A DNA stretch of 64,000 nucleotides from contig JARUKZ010000004.1 in the NCBI GenBank assembly GCA_029688955.1, positions 1 through 64,000 of the forward strand. The letters are read 5' to 3'. The notes beneath the pieces were generated by a model, which ran no database searches, was not told the DNA's origin, and worked only from the letters and a program-made list of their open reading frames with translations. Made by a program: the position numbers and the translations under genes. The stretch comes from Chitinispirillales bacterium ANBcel5 (GTDB lineage: Bacteria > Fibrobacterota > Chitinivibrionia > Chitinivibrionales > Chitinispirillaceae). Positions 1 to 9,241 of the stretch are shown here, in pieces; the stretch's first letter is position 1, and each line of letters opens with the position of its first letter.

Positions 1-349
1 CAACCTGTTTTTTCATCTCTAATTCACAATGCTAAGTAATTTGGACTCTGTTTTCGACTGTTCAGTCACGTATGAGTCAAATTAGAATCCATTCAGAATA
101 GTAAATAAGTGTCTCAAAAAATCAATTCATACATGATAGAAGGAGGCCTCATAAGAACAGAGGAGGTTTTATCTTTGAAAAAAAACCTTATGGGTAACAT
201 GCGGATAATGTGCTGCCGTTTTGGATCGCCTGGAAGAAACTCAAGTCATATCACCTGTGTATCGTTTATAAATCGATCGCTGTGTTCCTGTCTTCTTTGA
301 GACCCACCGGCGGGTACTTCGGTATAAGAAAATGTCATCGCCATGCAAC
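1..349. other. Intergenic stretch at window edge, no supported gene
   Basis: No convincing gene is visible here. A purine-rich Shine-Dalgarno-like run (gaggagg, about 161-167) precedes a TTG codon at 175 that opens a reading frame of about 41 codons, but the peptide is Cys-rich, has no recognisable pattern and ends at 300. It may be the remnant of a gene start. The short GC-rich palindrome near 301-317 could be a weak terminator for the lactate permease gene that ends at 350 on the minus strand, but it has no clear T-tract. Confidence 0.3.
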
Positions 350-2032
350 TCATAGGCGCAGAGGTATAAATGCAAGGTCGGCTGGAAGAAAGAGCAGTAG
401 TAACCAGGCGATTATTCCGGCAAGTAGTCCATACAAAATACACACTCCAAGATTTTCCTTAATGATTATGCCTTCCCTTCCAATAAGGCCAACGGTGGTA
501 AGAGCTGCGACGACATTATGAATACAGATCATATTTCCCACAGCTGCTCCCACAGACTGTAACGAAAGCACCGAAACAAGATTCAACTGCGCCTCAACCG
601 CCGTTGAGAATTGAAAGGGGCTAAACATGATATTTGAAACAGTAGCGCTGCCGGATATAAATGTTCCAAGTATTCCAACAAAGGGGGCGACCAGATACCA
701 TGCCGAGCCGGTGTACTGTGCCGCAGCCTGTGCTACTACAATGAGCATGGAATCTCTCTGGGTGGCGTCCCCTGAGTACATAAGAATGTACACCATTCCC
801 AGAGTAAAGAAGAGCGCGATAGATGCTGGTATAATCATTTGAACGGTTTCTTTTACGGCACTAAGCGCTTCCCGGTAGGGAAGTTTATGGATAAGGGGAA
901 TGATAAGCGCGATAACTAAAAAGGGGAATATGCCAGGATTATACAGTGGCTCCACATTGCGGCTCACAGTAGTTCCAAAAATCTGCTCCCAGCCAATACT
1001 CCAGGCTCGTAGTACAGGGGTAAGCTGGAAAAAAGGTACCCGTGCCAACAGTAGTATAATTCCGATGAGTATATAAGGGGTCCAGGCCTTTACCGGGCCT
1101 ATTCTGGGAGCCTGCGGTTCACCTCGCCCGGCTTTAAGATCCCCTTCCCAGCTTTGTTTCCAGTTTTCATGAGGAGGGAATTTCCATTGATCTTTGGGCA
1201 TCAGGAAACCGTGTTTCACTGCAGGGATAAAGATCACCATTCCAATAAGTGACCCAAGGAGTGTTGGTAGCTCCGGACCCACAAAGTTTGCGATCAATAC
1301 CTGCGGAATGGTAAATACAAGGCCTCCAAACAGTGCTATTGGCCACACTCTTAGGCCAGCTCTGAATGATCCCCCTATCACTTTGGTCATCAATGAAACG
1401 AGGGCCAGGGGCATAAAGGAACCAATAAGAAAGTGTAGTATGGCAGAAAAAGCCCCTACATTGAACAGAAATTGGGTAAAAGGGACTGCTTGTCCATTAA
1501 TCAAAATGGGCCACTCTGCTACTTCCTCCAGAGCTGCAAGGCCGCCCCAAATTGGAACACCGACAGCTCCAAAGGTCACTGGTGTTGTGTCTGCCATAAG
1601 AGTGGCACCAGCAGCAATAAGAGGCGGAAACCCCAATCCAACCAAAAGCGGAGCGGCTACCGCGGCCGGGGTACCAAACCCTGCTGCCCCCTCGAGAAAT
1701 GAACCCATAAGCCAGGCTATGATAATTAACTGAACTCTTCGGTCGTTTGAAATTTGGGCCATTGAGTGCGATATCCCACCTATGCCACCACTTTTTCGCA
1801 TTATCTGGAGTATCAGAATAGCTCCAAATACAATAAACAGTATATCTATTGTATTTATCAGGCCACCAATGGTCGCCGCGATAAGCCACAGGGGAGGCAT
1901 ATCCCAGAAAAAAAAGGCAATTATTGCAGCTGCAACCCACCCCAGTGGCATTGCCCGTGCAGAAGGCCACATAAAGACGATCATCAGTATACCAACCAAA
2001 AATATCGGAAAAATGGCAAGAAATGGCAGCAT
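350..2032 (-). CDS. lldP: L-lactate permease (LctP family)
   Basis: Inner-membrane lactate (possibly glycolate) permease that imports L-lactate by ion symport. The 560-residue length is normal for the LctP family. The protein is almost entirely hydrophobic, with about a dozen membrane segments. It carries the family's glycine/alanine-rich signature near residues 110-140 ([20 protein letters not shown]), and a second glycine-rich segment near residues 460-480. The ATG start at 2032 has a GAGGG ribosome site about nine bases upstream. The gene stands alone; no lactate dehydrogenase genes are adjacent, and the next gene is transcribed divergently. The coupling ion (proton or sodium) cannot be decided from the sequence. 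Confidence 0.93.
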   Translation of the reverse strand: MLPFLAIFPIFLVGILMIVFMWPSARAMPLGWVAAAIIAFFFWDMPPLWLIAATIGGLINTIDILFIVFGAILILQIMRKSGGIGGISHSMAQISNDRRVQLIIIAWLMGSFLEGAAGFGTPAAVAAPLLVGLGFPPLIAAGATLMADTTPVTFGAVGVPIWGGLAALEEVAEWPILINGQAVPFTQFLFNVGAFSAILHFLIGSFMPLALVSLMTKVIGGSFRAGLRVWPIALFGGLVFTIPQVLIANFVGPELPTLLGSLIGMVIFIPAVKHGFLMPKDQWKFPPHENWKQSWEGDLKAGRGEPQAPRIGPVKAWTPYILIGIILLLARVPFFQLTPVLRAWSIGWEQIFGTTVSRNVEPLYNPGIFPFLVIALIIPLIHKLPYREALSAVKETVQMIIPASIALFFTLGMVYILMYSGDATQRDSMLIVVAQAAAQYTGSAWYLVAPFVGILGTFISGSATVSNIMFSPFQFSTAVEAQLNLVSVLSLQSVGAAVGNMICIHNVVAALTTVGLIGREGIIIKENLGVCILYGLLAGIIAWLLLLFLPADLAFIPLRL

Positions 2033-2182
2033 GTGTAATATCCCTCTTTAAAGATCAAATGATTACCTTTTCACCTACAATAATCGTTCCACCTTCAGGT
2101 TAAACAACTATGGCCTGTCCGTTGCTCTTAACATTTATAAAACTTACAGTCCCAGGGGAGTATAAAGGAATTGGAGAGGGAT

Positions 2183-2743
2183 ATGCACATAAAGATGGTA
2201 TTTATTCTAATCGTTTGTTTGTTTGCTTCTGTGTATTCATCGCAGACAGATAGCCAAAATGAAGACAGATCAAAGATAATTCAGGAAAATAATGATGAAG
2301 AAGAGGAAGAGGAACCACAGCGGGTGTTTAATACTGTGGGTGTGGGGCCAGCAGGACTGGGAAGTCTTGATAGCGACAATCTTGCTGTAAGTGCTTATTA
2401 TGGAAGTATGTTGATAATCAACCCTTATGTTAATGGTAGGTTTTTGCTGGAGCTTACAACCGACGTTACCGATGCGGTTTTTAGTAACTTTGAACTTGGA
2501 GTCGATATCTTTTTAGCAGATGCGTTTCTGGCTCCCTATTTTGGAATCGGACTGGGTGGGGGATTTGCAAGAGGAGCAGAAGAAAATGTGTTTGGGTTAA
2601 CTGTAAGTACACAAGCCGGCCTTATCATTTTTAGAAATGCTTCTTTGCAGTTTGATCTGCACGGTAAACTTCACCTTATGCTCAACGAAATCGACCCGGG
2701 TTTTCCACACGTCTACAGTCTGAGGCTGGGGGTTTTATTTTAA
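2183..2743 (+). CDS. Small outer-membrane beta-barrel-like protein, unknown function
   Basis: I do not recognise the family. The N-terminus is a clear signal peptide (about 20 residues, ending near VYSS), followed by a very acidic linker with a run of glutamates. Alternating hydrophobic and glycine-rich strands then end in a terminal Phe (LRLGVLF), which is typical of outer-membrane barrel proteins. The strand count suggests a small barrel of about eight strands. The start is set at the ATG at 2183, because GGAGAGG lies just upstream; an in-frame TTG at 2171 falls inside that ribosome site. The gene is divergent from the lactate permease. Two hairpins follow it at 2790-2860. Confidence 0.6.
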   Translation: MHIKMVFILIVCLFASVYSSQTDSQNEDRSKIIQENNDEEEEEEPQRVFNTVGVGPAGLGSLDSDNLAVSAYYGSMLIINPYVNGRFLLELTTDVTDAVFSNFELGVDIFLADAFLAPYFGIGLGGGFARGAEENVFGLTVSTQAGLIIFRNASLQFDLHGKLHLMLNEIDPGFPHVYSLRLGVLF

Positions 2744-2826
2744 AAATAAAACTAAAGTTAAGAATAAATCTGCCGAAATGAATAAAGGAGATATACCGGT
2801 CTGCCCAGAGCAGATCGGTTAAAAAA

Positions 2827-2856
2827 AAAGACGAAAGCAAAATAGCTTCCGTCTTT
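2827..2856 (+). terminator. Hairpin downstream of the small OMP gene
   Basis: AAAGACGAAAGC and GCTTCCGTCTTT form a 12-bp stem with one mismatch and a 6-base loop, starting about 85 bases after the stop at 2743. A smaller hairpin (TCTGC/GCAGA) lies at about 2800-2815. No U-tract follows on the plus strand, although an A-run precedes it. It could be a weak terminator or an RNA-processing or regulatory hairpin in the leader of the next gene. Confidence 0.4.
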
Positions 2857-2933
2857 AGGAGTAGGAGAAACGGCAATTTCTCATACTTGTGTATCGGCCA
2901 GGATGGAAAAATACTTTAGCAGGGATTGCAAAT

Positions 2934-3164
2934 ATGTTGAACAAACATGCCAATGAGGCCTTTAAATATGCTGTGGTGGAAACGGAGAAGGGAAATTTCG
3001 ATACTACTGCATCGGCTGAAAAGGATAGTGTCGATACCTACTCTGACCGTACTGAGCAGCTAAGACTAATTAAACACAAAATCAGCAGAGGTTTTTATAA
3101 TTCGGAAAAGGTCCTTAATGATCTAAGTCACTCTTTTGCCAAGGCAGTGGACACTTCTCTTTAA
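2934..3164 (+). CDS. Small protein with FlgM-like C-terminus
   Basis: A short soluble protein of about 76 residues with no signal peptide. Its C-terminal half (RTEQLRLIKHKISRGFYNSE and following) resembles the FlgM anti-sigma-28 pattern of basic residues, an I..G.Y element and a final amphipathic helix. FlgM binds the flagellar sigma factor FliA. The resemblance is by eye and the protein is divergent, so it may instead be an unrelated small helical protein. I place the start at the ATG at 2934 (AGGG nine bases upstream) and not at a GTG at 2889, which has no ribosome site. No flagellar genes are nearby, which weakens the FlgM call. Confidence 0.4.
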   Translation: MLNKHANEAFKYAVVETEKGNFDTTASAEKDSVDTYSDRTEQLRLIKHKISRGFYNSEKVLNDLSHSFAKAVDTSL

Positions 3165-3297
3165 TTCACCTCCCCAACGCACTTCTATCCTACCTTCCAA
3201 TTATCTGATTTAAAACATTGACCTTACCTTAGAAAAAGCTATACAATTAAAAATTAATTCTGGGAAAATGTTCTTTTTTTGAAAGGTTTTGGCAAAA

Positions 3298-6057
3298 ATG
3301 AAAAAACCGAGTAATGCTTTTGGCCTGTCACTCTGTTTTATAAGTATTCTTTTATCATGCTCTTTGTTTGAGGCACGATTTCTACAGGTACAGGTAGTGA
3401 TAGGAGATGTTACATTAATTCGCTCCGGAACTGAAAACGAACCCTTTTCATCTCAGTGGCTTAAAGAAAACGATACGTTGATGCTCAAGCAGGAAGCAAA
3501 AATAAAAATAGAGAGCACCGAAGGAAGTGTTTTGTATCTCAACGGACCTGCAATAGTAGCCATAGGAGAACATGAGACCGGAAAGTTGAACCTTCATTTG
3601 TCTGAAGGTGAACTGTATGCCACATCACCTGATTCAGCAGAGGCTATTTATTGTAAGACAGACGACTTGGCACTCAGAGCTGAAGAAGCTGACTTCTCCC
3701 TTTTCACCGAAACGGAGACAAAAAAAAGTAGTCTTACGGTTCTCTCCGGAACACTATCCATTGAGAGCAGGCAGAGGGGTAGTTTAGGGGCCTGTAGCAC
3801 CGTTGTTTTTTATATGGGTACAGACCTGTCTTCCCAAAGTATAACTTCAGATGAAATCGAACACCTTAAAAGGTGGGTGGGAGAGAAAACGGTTAGTTCC
3901 TCCCTCAAAGAGTGCTTCTTTGCTACCACAGAAGAGCATAATCAGCCCCCGCAGTGGGTGACTAAGCCGGTGAAAAGCATAACTCAGGGTGAGCAATTGA
4001 GGGACACTTTGCTTGCTAAAAGCATAAGTGGAGAAGAGGTGACCTATAGCATTTTGGAGGGTCCCCAGGGAATGAAAATAGGTCCTGAAAACGGAGTTTT
4101 GACATTTAAACCACAAGAACCGGGAGCATTTTCGGTAAAGTTAGCAGCGGAGGAAGAAAACGGGCTTTCCAATCACATTGAGTATACTCTCAGGGTAAAA
4201 GAGAGCGAAGAAGATGCGACAGCAACGGGGGTGAATCTGAGCATGCCTTCCGTTGCTCAACGTAACGATCGTGTTAAAATTAGCGCTTCACCAGTGCCGG
4301 AAGGTTTAGATGTAAGTAATTACCAGTTTCGGTTCGATACCAACGGGGATGGAGCTTTTGATATGCCTCATGGGGGGGACTTTGGCTCTGAATCCAGTTT
4401 TGAAAAGACCTTTGAGAATGAGGGAGAAGTAAGAATAACCGTTGAGATGGCAGGGGATGAAGGGCTAACCTATACTGCACACAACTCAATTATGATAAAC
4501 AAGCCCCCTGTTGCCAGCCTAAAGATTACTCCGAAAACGGGAAGGGTGGGAACTGAATTCACTTTTGATGCAGGAAATAGCAGCCGCACCGGTGAGCAGT
4601 TGGTCGCCCGGTGGGATTTAAATGGTGATGGTTCATGGGATTACCCTGTTGAGGGCGATTTCTCAGACCGTTTAGAGGTAACTCGTACTTTTAAAACCCC
4701 GGGTCTCCATAGGGTAACAGTTGAAGTACGTGATAGGAATGGTATTACAGATAGTGCTACTGCTGCGATTTCTATAGACCCGCCTCTCAGTATTAAGGAA
4801 ATTGAAGGGCCTGATAGTGCCTATGCGGGGCAGAATATCCAATTCAGATGTGTTGTTTCGCAGGCGGGAAACGATATCGAAAACTATAAGTGGATCTTTA
4901 GTAGCGATACTGTAAATATAGAGAAAGCAACTGAGAATCCCGAACTTGAACTGTTATTGCCCTATGCAGGAGAGTACAGTGTGGAATGCTTTGTGCTAAG
5001 CTATACTGGTGAGCAGGTCTCACAACAAACTCAGATCCAAATCGTAAATACTCCTGCAGAGATTAGCGCAGGAGGTCCCTATAACGGGCGCGTGCATCAC
5101 CCTGTTACATTCAAGGGAGATGTTCAAACTACGTTTGGAGAAATCGTCTCTGTATATTGGGATTTTGACGGAAATGGGGAAAATGATTTTTCCGGTACAG
5201 ATGGAACCGTGGCAGAGCATATTTTTAGTAGCAGCGGTGATTATAAAGCTGTGTTTAGTGCAGAGTTAAGCGACGGTTCATTGCTCAGTGACACTGCTCT
5301 GGTCAGTATCGCTCACAGACCACCACAAGCTGATGCCGGGGAGGATGTTACTTCAAGGTCAGGGCGCAGAGTAAGACTAAGGGGCAACGCCACAAAAACC
5401 GATGCTCCGATCGAAAAATATGAGTGGGATTTTGATGGTAATGGCGATTTTGACTGGTATTCAAAGGAGAGTGGAGAGGTTGTTCATCGGTTTCAGGAGT
5501 ATTCCCGGGCAGTGTTTAAAGTTACCGATATATACGGTGCAGTTGCACTCGACACAGTACTAATAGTAATTTGTCCAGATGATATGGAGCTTGTTGAAGA
5601 GGGGAAATACTGCATAGACCGATACGAGTGGCCCAATACCAGAGGTACTCTTCCCGAGGTTGGAATGACTTACAAGCAGGCAAGTGATGCTTGTGAAGAG
5701 ATAGGAAAGAGGCTTTGTACTCCTGTAGAATGGGAAACAGCCTGCAACAGTGCAAATCAGAGACAGGCCTATCCCTATGGAAGAAGGTATGATGTAGACC
5801 GCTGCAACACTCTGGGCAATCCGCGTTCAGAAAATGAACTTGCCCCCTCTGGCTATTTTCGTGATTGTGTGGGAAGGGCCGGTGTGTTTGATATGAGTGG
5901 AAATGCAGCAGAGTGGACGGCTTCAGAAGATAACTATGAGGCTGCGGTATATGGGGGATTCTATCAGAGTGGCCAAAGAGATAGTCGCTGTGATTCAAAA
6001 CTGAAACTGAAAAAAGATCAATCGTACTTCTACACTGGATTTAGATGTTGCAAGTAA
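3298..6057 (+). CDS. Lipoprotein with FecR-like, PKD and formylglycine-generating-enzyme-like domains
   Basis: A secreted lipoprotein of about 919 residues. A signal peptide ends in a lipobox (LLSC near residue 22). Next comes a FecR-like region (about 30-190; VVIGDVTLIR start), then a cadherin/He_PIG-type Ig fold (about 215-305), then at least four PKD-like repeats recognisable by their RWDLNGDG / WDFDGNGE type motifs (about 310-755). The C-terminal 155 residues form a FGE-sulfatase (SUMF1-type) fold, with CPDDMELVEEGKYCIDRYEW and the conserved GNAAEW motif. FGE-like domains without the enzyme's catalytic cysteines are often structural or ligand-binding, and the role here is unknown. The ATG at 3298 fits the GAAAGG ribosome site better than the TTG at 3289. 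The 3' end overlaps lnt by 13 bases. Confidence 0.8.
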   Translation: MKKPSNAFGLSLCFISILLSCSLFEARFLQVQVVIGDVTLIRSGTENEPFSSQWLKENDTLMLKQEAKIKIESTEGSVLYLNGPAIVAIGEHETGKLNLHLSEGELYATSPDSAEAIYCKTDDLALRAEEADFSLFTETETKKSSLTVLSGTLSIESRQRGSLGACSTVVFYMGTDLSSQSITSDEIEHLKRWVGEKTVSSSLKECFFATTEEHNQPPQWVTKPVKSITQGEQLRDTLLAKSISGEEVTYSILEGPQGMKIGPENGVLTFKPQEPGAFSVKLAAEEENGLSNHIEYTLRVKESEEDATATGVNLSMPSVAQRNDRVKISASPVPEGLDVSNYQFRFDTNGDGAFDMPHGGDFGSESSFEKTFENEGEVRITVEMAGDEGLTYTAHNSIMINKPPVASLKITPKTGRVGTEFTFDAGNSSRTGEQLVARWDLNGDGSWDYPVEGDFSDRLEVTRTFKTPGLHRVTVEVRDRNGITDSATAAISIDPPLSIKEIEGPDSAYAGQNIQFRCVVSQAGNDIENYKWIFSSDTVNIEKATENPELELLLPYAGEYSVECFVLSYTGEQVSQQTQIQIVNTPAEISAGGPYNGRVHHPVTFKGDVQTTFGEIVSVYWDFDGNGENDFSGTDGTVAEHIFSSSGDYKAVFSAELSDGSLLSDTALVSIAHRPPQADAGEDVTSRSGRRVRLRGNATKTDAPIEKYEWDFDGNGDFDWYSKESGEVVHRFQEYSRAVFKVTDIYGAVALDTVLIVICPDDMELVEEGKYCIDRYEWPNTRGTLPEVGMTYKQASDACEEIGKRLCTPVEWETACNSANQRQAYPYGRRYDVDRCNTLGNPRSENELAPSGYFRDCVGRAGVFDMSGNAAEWTASEDNYEAAVYGGFYQSGQRDSRCDSKLKLKKDQSYFYTGFRCCK

Positions 6058-7727
6058 TAGTAAGAAAAATAGTTCAATTTTATGAGAGTGGAAACAGGTG
6101 GTGGTTAGCGTTACTGAGTGGGTTAATGTATCCCCTTGCATTACCGCCCTTTAACAGTGAACTGCATCCTGCATTCACGTTCTTTCCTCTTATTTCAGTT
6201 GTAGCACTTATTCCGCTCTTTTTTCTGGTTACCAGAACGCCCTTAAAAAGAGCCCTGTTTCACACCTTTCTATTCTCCTTTTCACTTTGCCTGGGCCAGT
6301 TTTATTGGATAGGGTTTGTGACCGCAGACGGCCTTTGGATTCTAATTTTTGTGGGAATGTTTTTGGTATCGGCTGCAGTAGCTCTCTTTTACTTGTGTGC
6401 TGCATTGATGTTTCGGTTTTTCTACTTTAATGTACCACGCTTTTCCTTGTTGGCGTTTCCTGCCGCGTGGATTCTAATTGATTATTTTCGCACACTTACC
6501 GATATCTCTTTTCCCTGGGCTTTCCTTGGATACTCCTTAACAGGTTTTCTTCCCCTGGCGCAGTTAGCTTCGATTACCGGAGTCTGGGGGCTTACCTATC
6601 TTATTGTTATCGGTAACATGCTGATTTATGAGCTGCTGAAATCTTACTACACCAGGGGCTCATTAAACAGGGGAAATAAACTACACTTCTCCGCTTGGGC
6701 TGTAATCGTTTTAGTGGCCAGCATTTGGGGCTGGGGCAGAATGGGCTCCGAATTAGACGGTGAAGGGGAAGTAAAGGTAGCGTTGCTTCAAAGCTATATG
6801 GACCAGTTTAACTGGACTGGTAACTCTATTGACACAGCTTTTACCGTTACTGAGGAAATGATTTCAGAAACTATGGCTGAAAGTAAGCCAGATTTGATGA
6901 TTTTGCCCGAAAGCGCTTTGCTTTGTTACCTTGAAAGGCAATTGGAGCGGCGCAGACGAGTGCAAAAGTGGGTTTCGCAATCCGGTGTACCACTTGTAGT
7001 AGGGGCGCTTCACTGGGATGAGGCCCAGGAGGGTGAGAGCGCGGGAAGACGTTTTAATGTGTATAATTCGGTTTTTCTGGTTGAACCGGATGAAGCAGAG
7101 CTAATACCCTATCATAAGATCAAACTGGTGCCTTTTAGCGAAGCTATGCCATTTGAGGCGAATTTCCCTATTCTTTCCAGAGTTAATCTGGGGGGGGCTG
7201 GTTTCAAAAGAGGGAAGGAGGAAACCATATTCCACATTGATGACAGGATAAATGGAGCTCCTTTTATTTGCTATGAAATTATTTATCCCGGCTTTGTACG
7301 AAACAGACTTGATGAAACGACTAATATGCTCATTAATGTCACCAATGACGGGTGGTTTGGACGTTCTTCCGGACCCTTTCAGCACGCTTCAATGGCACAG
7401 ATGCGTTCAATTGAAAATGGTATATCTTTAGCCAGATCTGCTAACTCCGGCATCAGTATGAATGTCGATCCACACGGGCGTATCCTTCAGAAAAGCCCAT
7501 TGTATGAAAGAGTTATTCTAACGGGCAATCTGCCTCTAAAGCGACTACCTACACTCTATTCCCGCTTTGGAGATTGGGTTGTGGTCTTTTCTTTTCTGTT
7601 AGTTGTATCGGGTGTTCTTGGCATTTTTTATACCAAAGTTAGAAGTAAAAATAGCAGTGAAGATTGTAGAGACCTCAAAAAACCTCATAACCGAAAAAAA
7701 ACCAGCGAAAATCGAGTTGTCAGATAG
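6045..7727 (+). CDS. lnt: Apolipoprotein N-acyltransferase
   Basis: Adds the third acyl chain to the N-terminal cysteine of lipoproteins in the inner membrane, the last step of lipoprotein maturation. The N-terminal ~230 residues hold about seven membrane segments. Residues ~240-490 are a nitrilase (CN-hydrolase) domain with the catalytic triad visible as E289 (ILPES), K358 (HKIKLVPF) and C409 (FICYE). One more membrane helix follows (about 500-520), then a basic tail, making the protein about 50 residues longer than E. coli Lnt. The ATG at 6045 lies inside the end of the preceding lipoprotein gene, so the two are probably translationally coupled. This is a fitting pair, since that product would be a substrate. 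Confidence 0.95.
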   Translation: MLQVIVRKIVQFYESGNRWWLALLSGLMYPLALPPFNSELHPAFTFFPLISVVALIPLFFLVTRTPLKRALFHTFLFSFSLCLGQFYWIGFVTADGLWILIFVGMFLVSAAVALFYLCAALMFRFFYFNVPRFSLLAFPAAWILIDYFRTLTDISFPWAFLGYSLTGFLPLAQLASITGVWGLTYLIVIGNMLIYELLKSYYTRGSLNRGNKLHFSAWAVIVLVASIWGWGRMGSELDGEGEVKVALLQSYMDQFNWTGNSIDTAFTVTEEMISETMAESKPDLMILPESALLCYLERQLERRRRVQKWVSQSGVPLVVGALHWDEAQEGESAGRRFNVYNSVFLVEPDEAELIPYHKIKLVPFSEAMPFEANFPILSRVNLGGAGFKRGKEETIFHIDDRINGAPFICYEIIYPGFVRNRLDETTNMLINVTNDGWFGRSSGPFQHASMAQMRSIENGISLARSANSGISMNVDPHGRILQKSPLYERVILTGNLPLKRLPTLYSRFGDWVVVFSFLLVVSGVLGIFYTKVRSKNSSEDCRDLKKPHNRKKTSENRVVR

Positions 7728-7938
7728 CGTACGCTTCAAAACCGTAACATGGCTATTATGGCCTGAACAGGTCCAATCTCACTCTCTAAACTAGTAAAAA
7801 TGGTGTTTTTCTGCCGTAGGGCTCCTATTCACATTATAAAAAGAAGAAACTATTATTTATATTATTCCATTATTCTGAGAGTGATAGAGTTAGAGATTTG
7901 ATAAAAAATGTCCTACAAAAATTGGAGGAGTCCGTTCG

Positions 7939-9213
7939 ATGTTAGATATCCAGCGCATAAGAGAGAACCCTGAACAGATAGCGCAGGCTGCAGTAAGAAA
8001 GAAAGACCCTGTAGATATACCTGCAATTATTGAGCTCGATAACAGGCGCCGGGAAGTTATTGGGGAAGTAGAACGTCTTAAAAGCTTACGAAACACTCGT
8101 TCACAGGAGATATCAGCACTGAAGAAGCAGAAAAAAGACGCATCTTCATTGATTGCAGAGATGAAGGAAGTCTCTGAAACGATAAAGAAAATGGATGAAT
8201 CGCTTTCAGAAATTAACGACGAGCTTCATCAGTTGCTTATCCGTGTTCCCAATGTGCCTCAGGATTCCGTTCCGAAGGGGAAAAGCGAGGAGGACAATGT
8301 TGTTGTGTCTGAGTGGGGAGAGAGTGGTGAGTATGATTTTAAGCTCAAAGATCACCTGGAACTTGGCACATCACTCGACATTATTGATTTCACCAGGGGG
8401 GCTAAAGTTACGGGGGCAGGATTTCCGGTTCTTAAAGGTGCGGGGGCGATGCTTGAGCGTGCTCTGTTAAACTTTTTCCTCGATACACATGCAGCAGAAA
8501 ATGGATATCATGAGATTTTTCCGCCTTTTTTGGCAAATAGGGAGAGCCATTTTGGTGTTGGGCAGCTTCCAAAAAACGAAGAGCAGATGTACTATATTGG
8601 AGCAGATGACCTTTTCTGTATTCCCACCGCAGAAGTTCCGGTAACAAATCTTCACAGAGCTGAAATACTTAGTCCTTCTCAGCTTCCCATTAAATACTGT
8701 GCCTACAGCGCATGTTTCAGACGGGAGGCGGGTTCTTACGGTAAGGACACGAAAGGGTATCTCCGTGTTCATCAGTTTAATAAAGTTGAGTTGGTAAAGA
8801 TTGTTGAACCGCAAAAATCTGCCGTTGAGCATGAGGCGCTTCGCAAAGATGCAGAAATGATACTTCAGAAACTTGGCTTAAAATACAGAGTCCTTGAGCT
8901 TTGTGATGCTGATCTGTCTTTTGCCGGCGCTAAGTGTTATGATCTGGAGGTGTGGGCTCCTGCAGAAGGAAAATTCCTGGAAGTGTCTTCATGTAGCAAT
9001 TTTGAAGATTTTCAGGCCAGAAGAATGAATATTCGCTACAGACCTGAAGGTGAAAAGCGACCAGCATTTGTACATACTATAAATGGTAGTGGGCTTGCGA
9101 CTGCAAGAATAATTGTGGCATTGCTTGAGACATATCAAACCAAAGAAGGTTCTGTTCGTATCCCACCCGTACTCCAGCCTTATATGCGTGGGTTGACTGA
9201 AATTACCTCCTGA
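7939..9213 (+). CDS. serS: Serine--tRNA ligase
   Basis: Class II aminoacyl-tRNA synthetase that charges tRNA-Ser (and tRNA-Sec). The 424-residue length is standard. Residues 1-110 are the long antiparallel coiled-coil arm that grips the tRNA (charged heptads with KSLRNTRSQEISALKKQKKD). The catalytic domain shows motif 2 (CFRREAGSYGKDTKGYLRVHQFNKVE), the serine pocket (TAEVP) and motif 3 near the end (NGSGLATARIIVALLE). GGAGG lies 12 bases before the ATG. The 211 bases upstream hold no gene. The PorX-like gene starts 28 bases downstream and is probably co-transcribed. Confidence 0.97.
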   Translation: MLDIQRIRENPEQIAQAAVRKKDPVDIPAIIELDNRRREVIGEVERLKSLRNTRSQEISALKKQKKDASSLIAEMKEVSETIKKMDESLSEINDELHQLLIRVPNVPQDSVPKGKSEEDNVVVSEWGESGEYDFKLKDHLELGTSLDIIDFTRGAKVTGAGFPVLKGAGAMLERALLNFFLDTHAAENGYHEIFPPFLANRESHFGVGQLPKNEEQMYYIGADDLFCIPTAEVPVTNLHRAEILSPSQLPIKYCAYSACFRREAGSYGKDTKGYLRVHQFNKVELVKIVEPQKSAVEHEALRKDAEMILQKLGLKYRVLELCDADLSFAGAKCYDLEVWAPAEGKFLEVSSCSNFEDFQARRMNIRYRPEGEKRPAFVHTINGSGLATARIIVALLETYQTKEGSVRIPPVLQPYMRGLTEITS

Positions 9214-9241
9214 ATAAATTTCGGGTGAAAATGGAGACTCT

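Noticed and set aside
175..300. Small Cys-rich ORF with a good ribosome-binding-like run
   Set aside because: Only about 41 codons, no family resemblance, and it sits in a spacer beyond the lactate permease gene; not convincing as a gene.
1194..1733. Long open frame (179 codons) on the strand opposite the lactate permease
   Set aside because: It lies wholly inside a strongly supported membrane transporter gene and has a low-complexity composition; a shadow frame.
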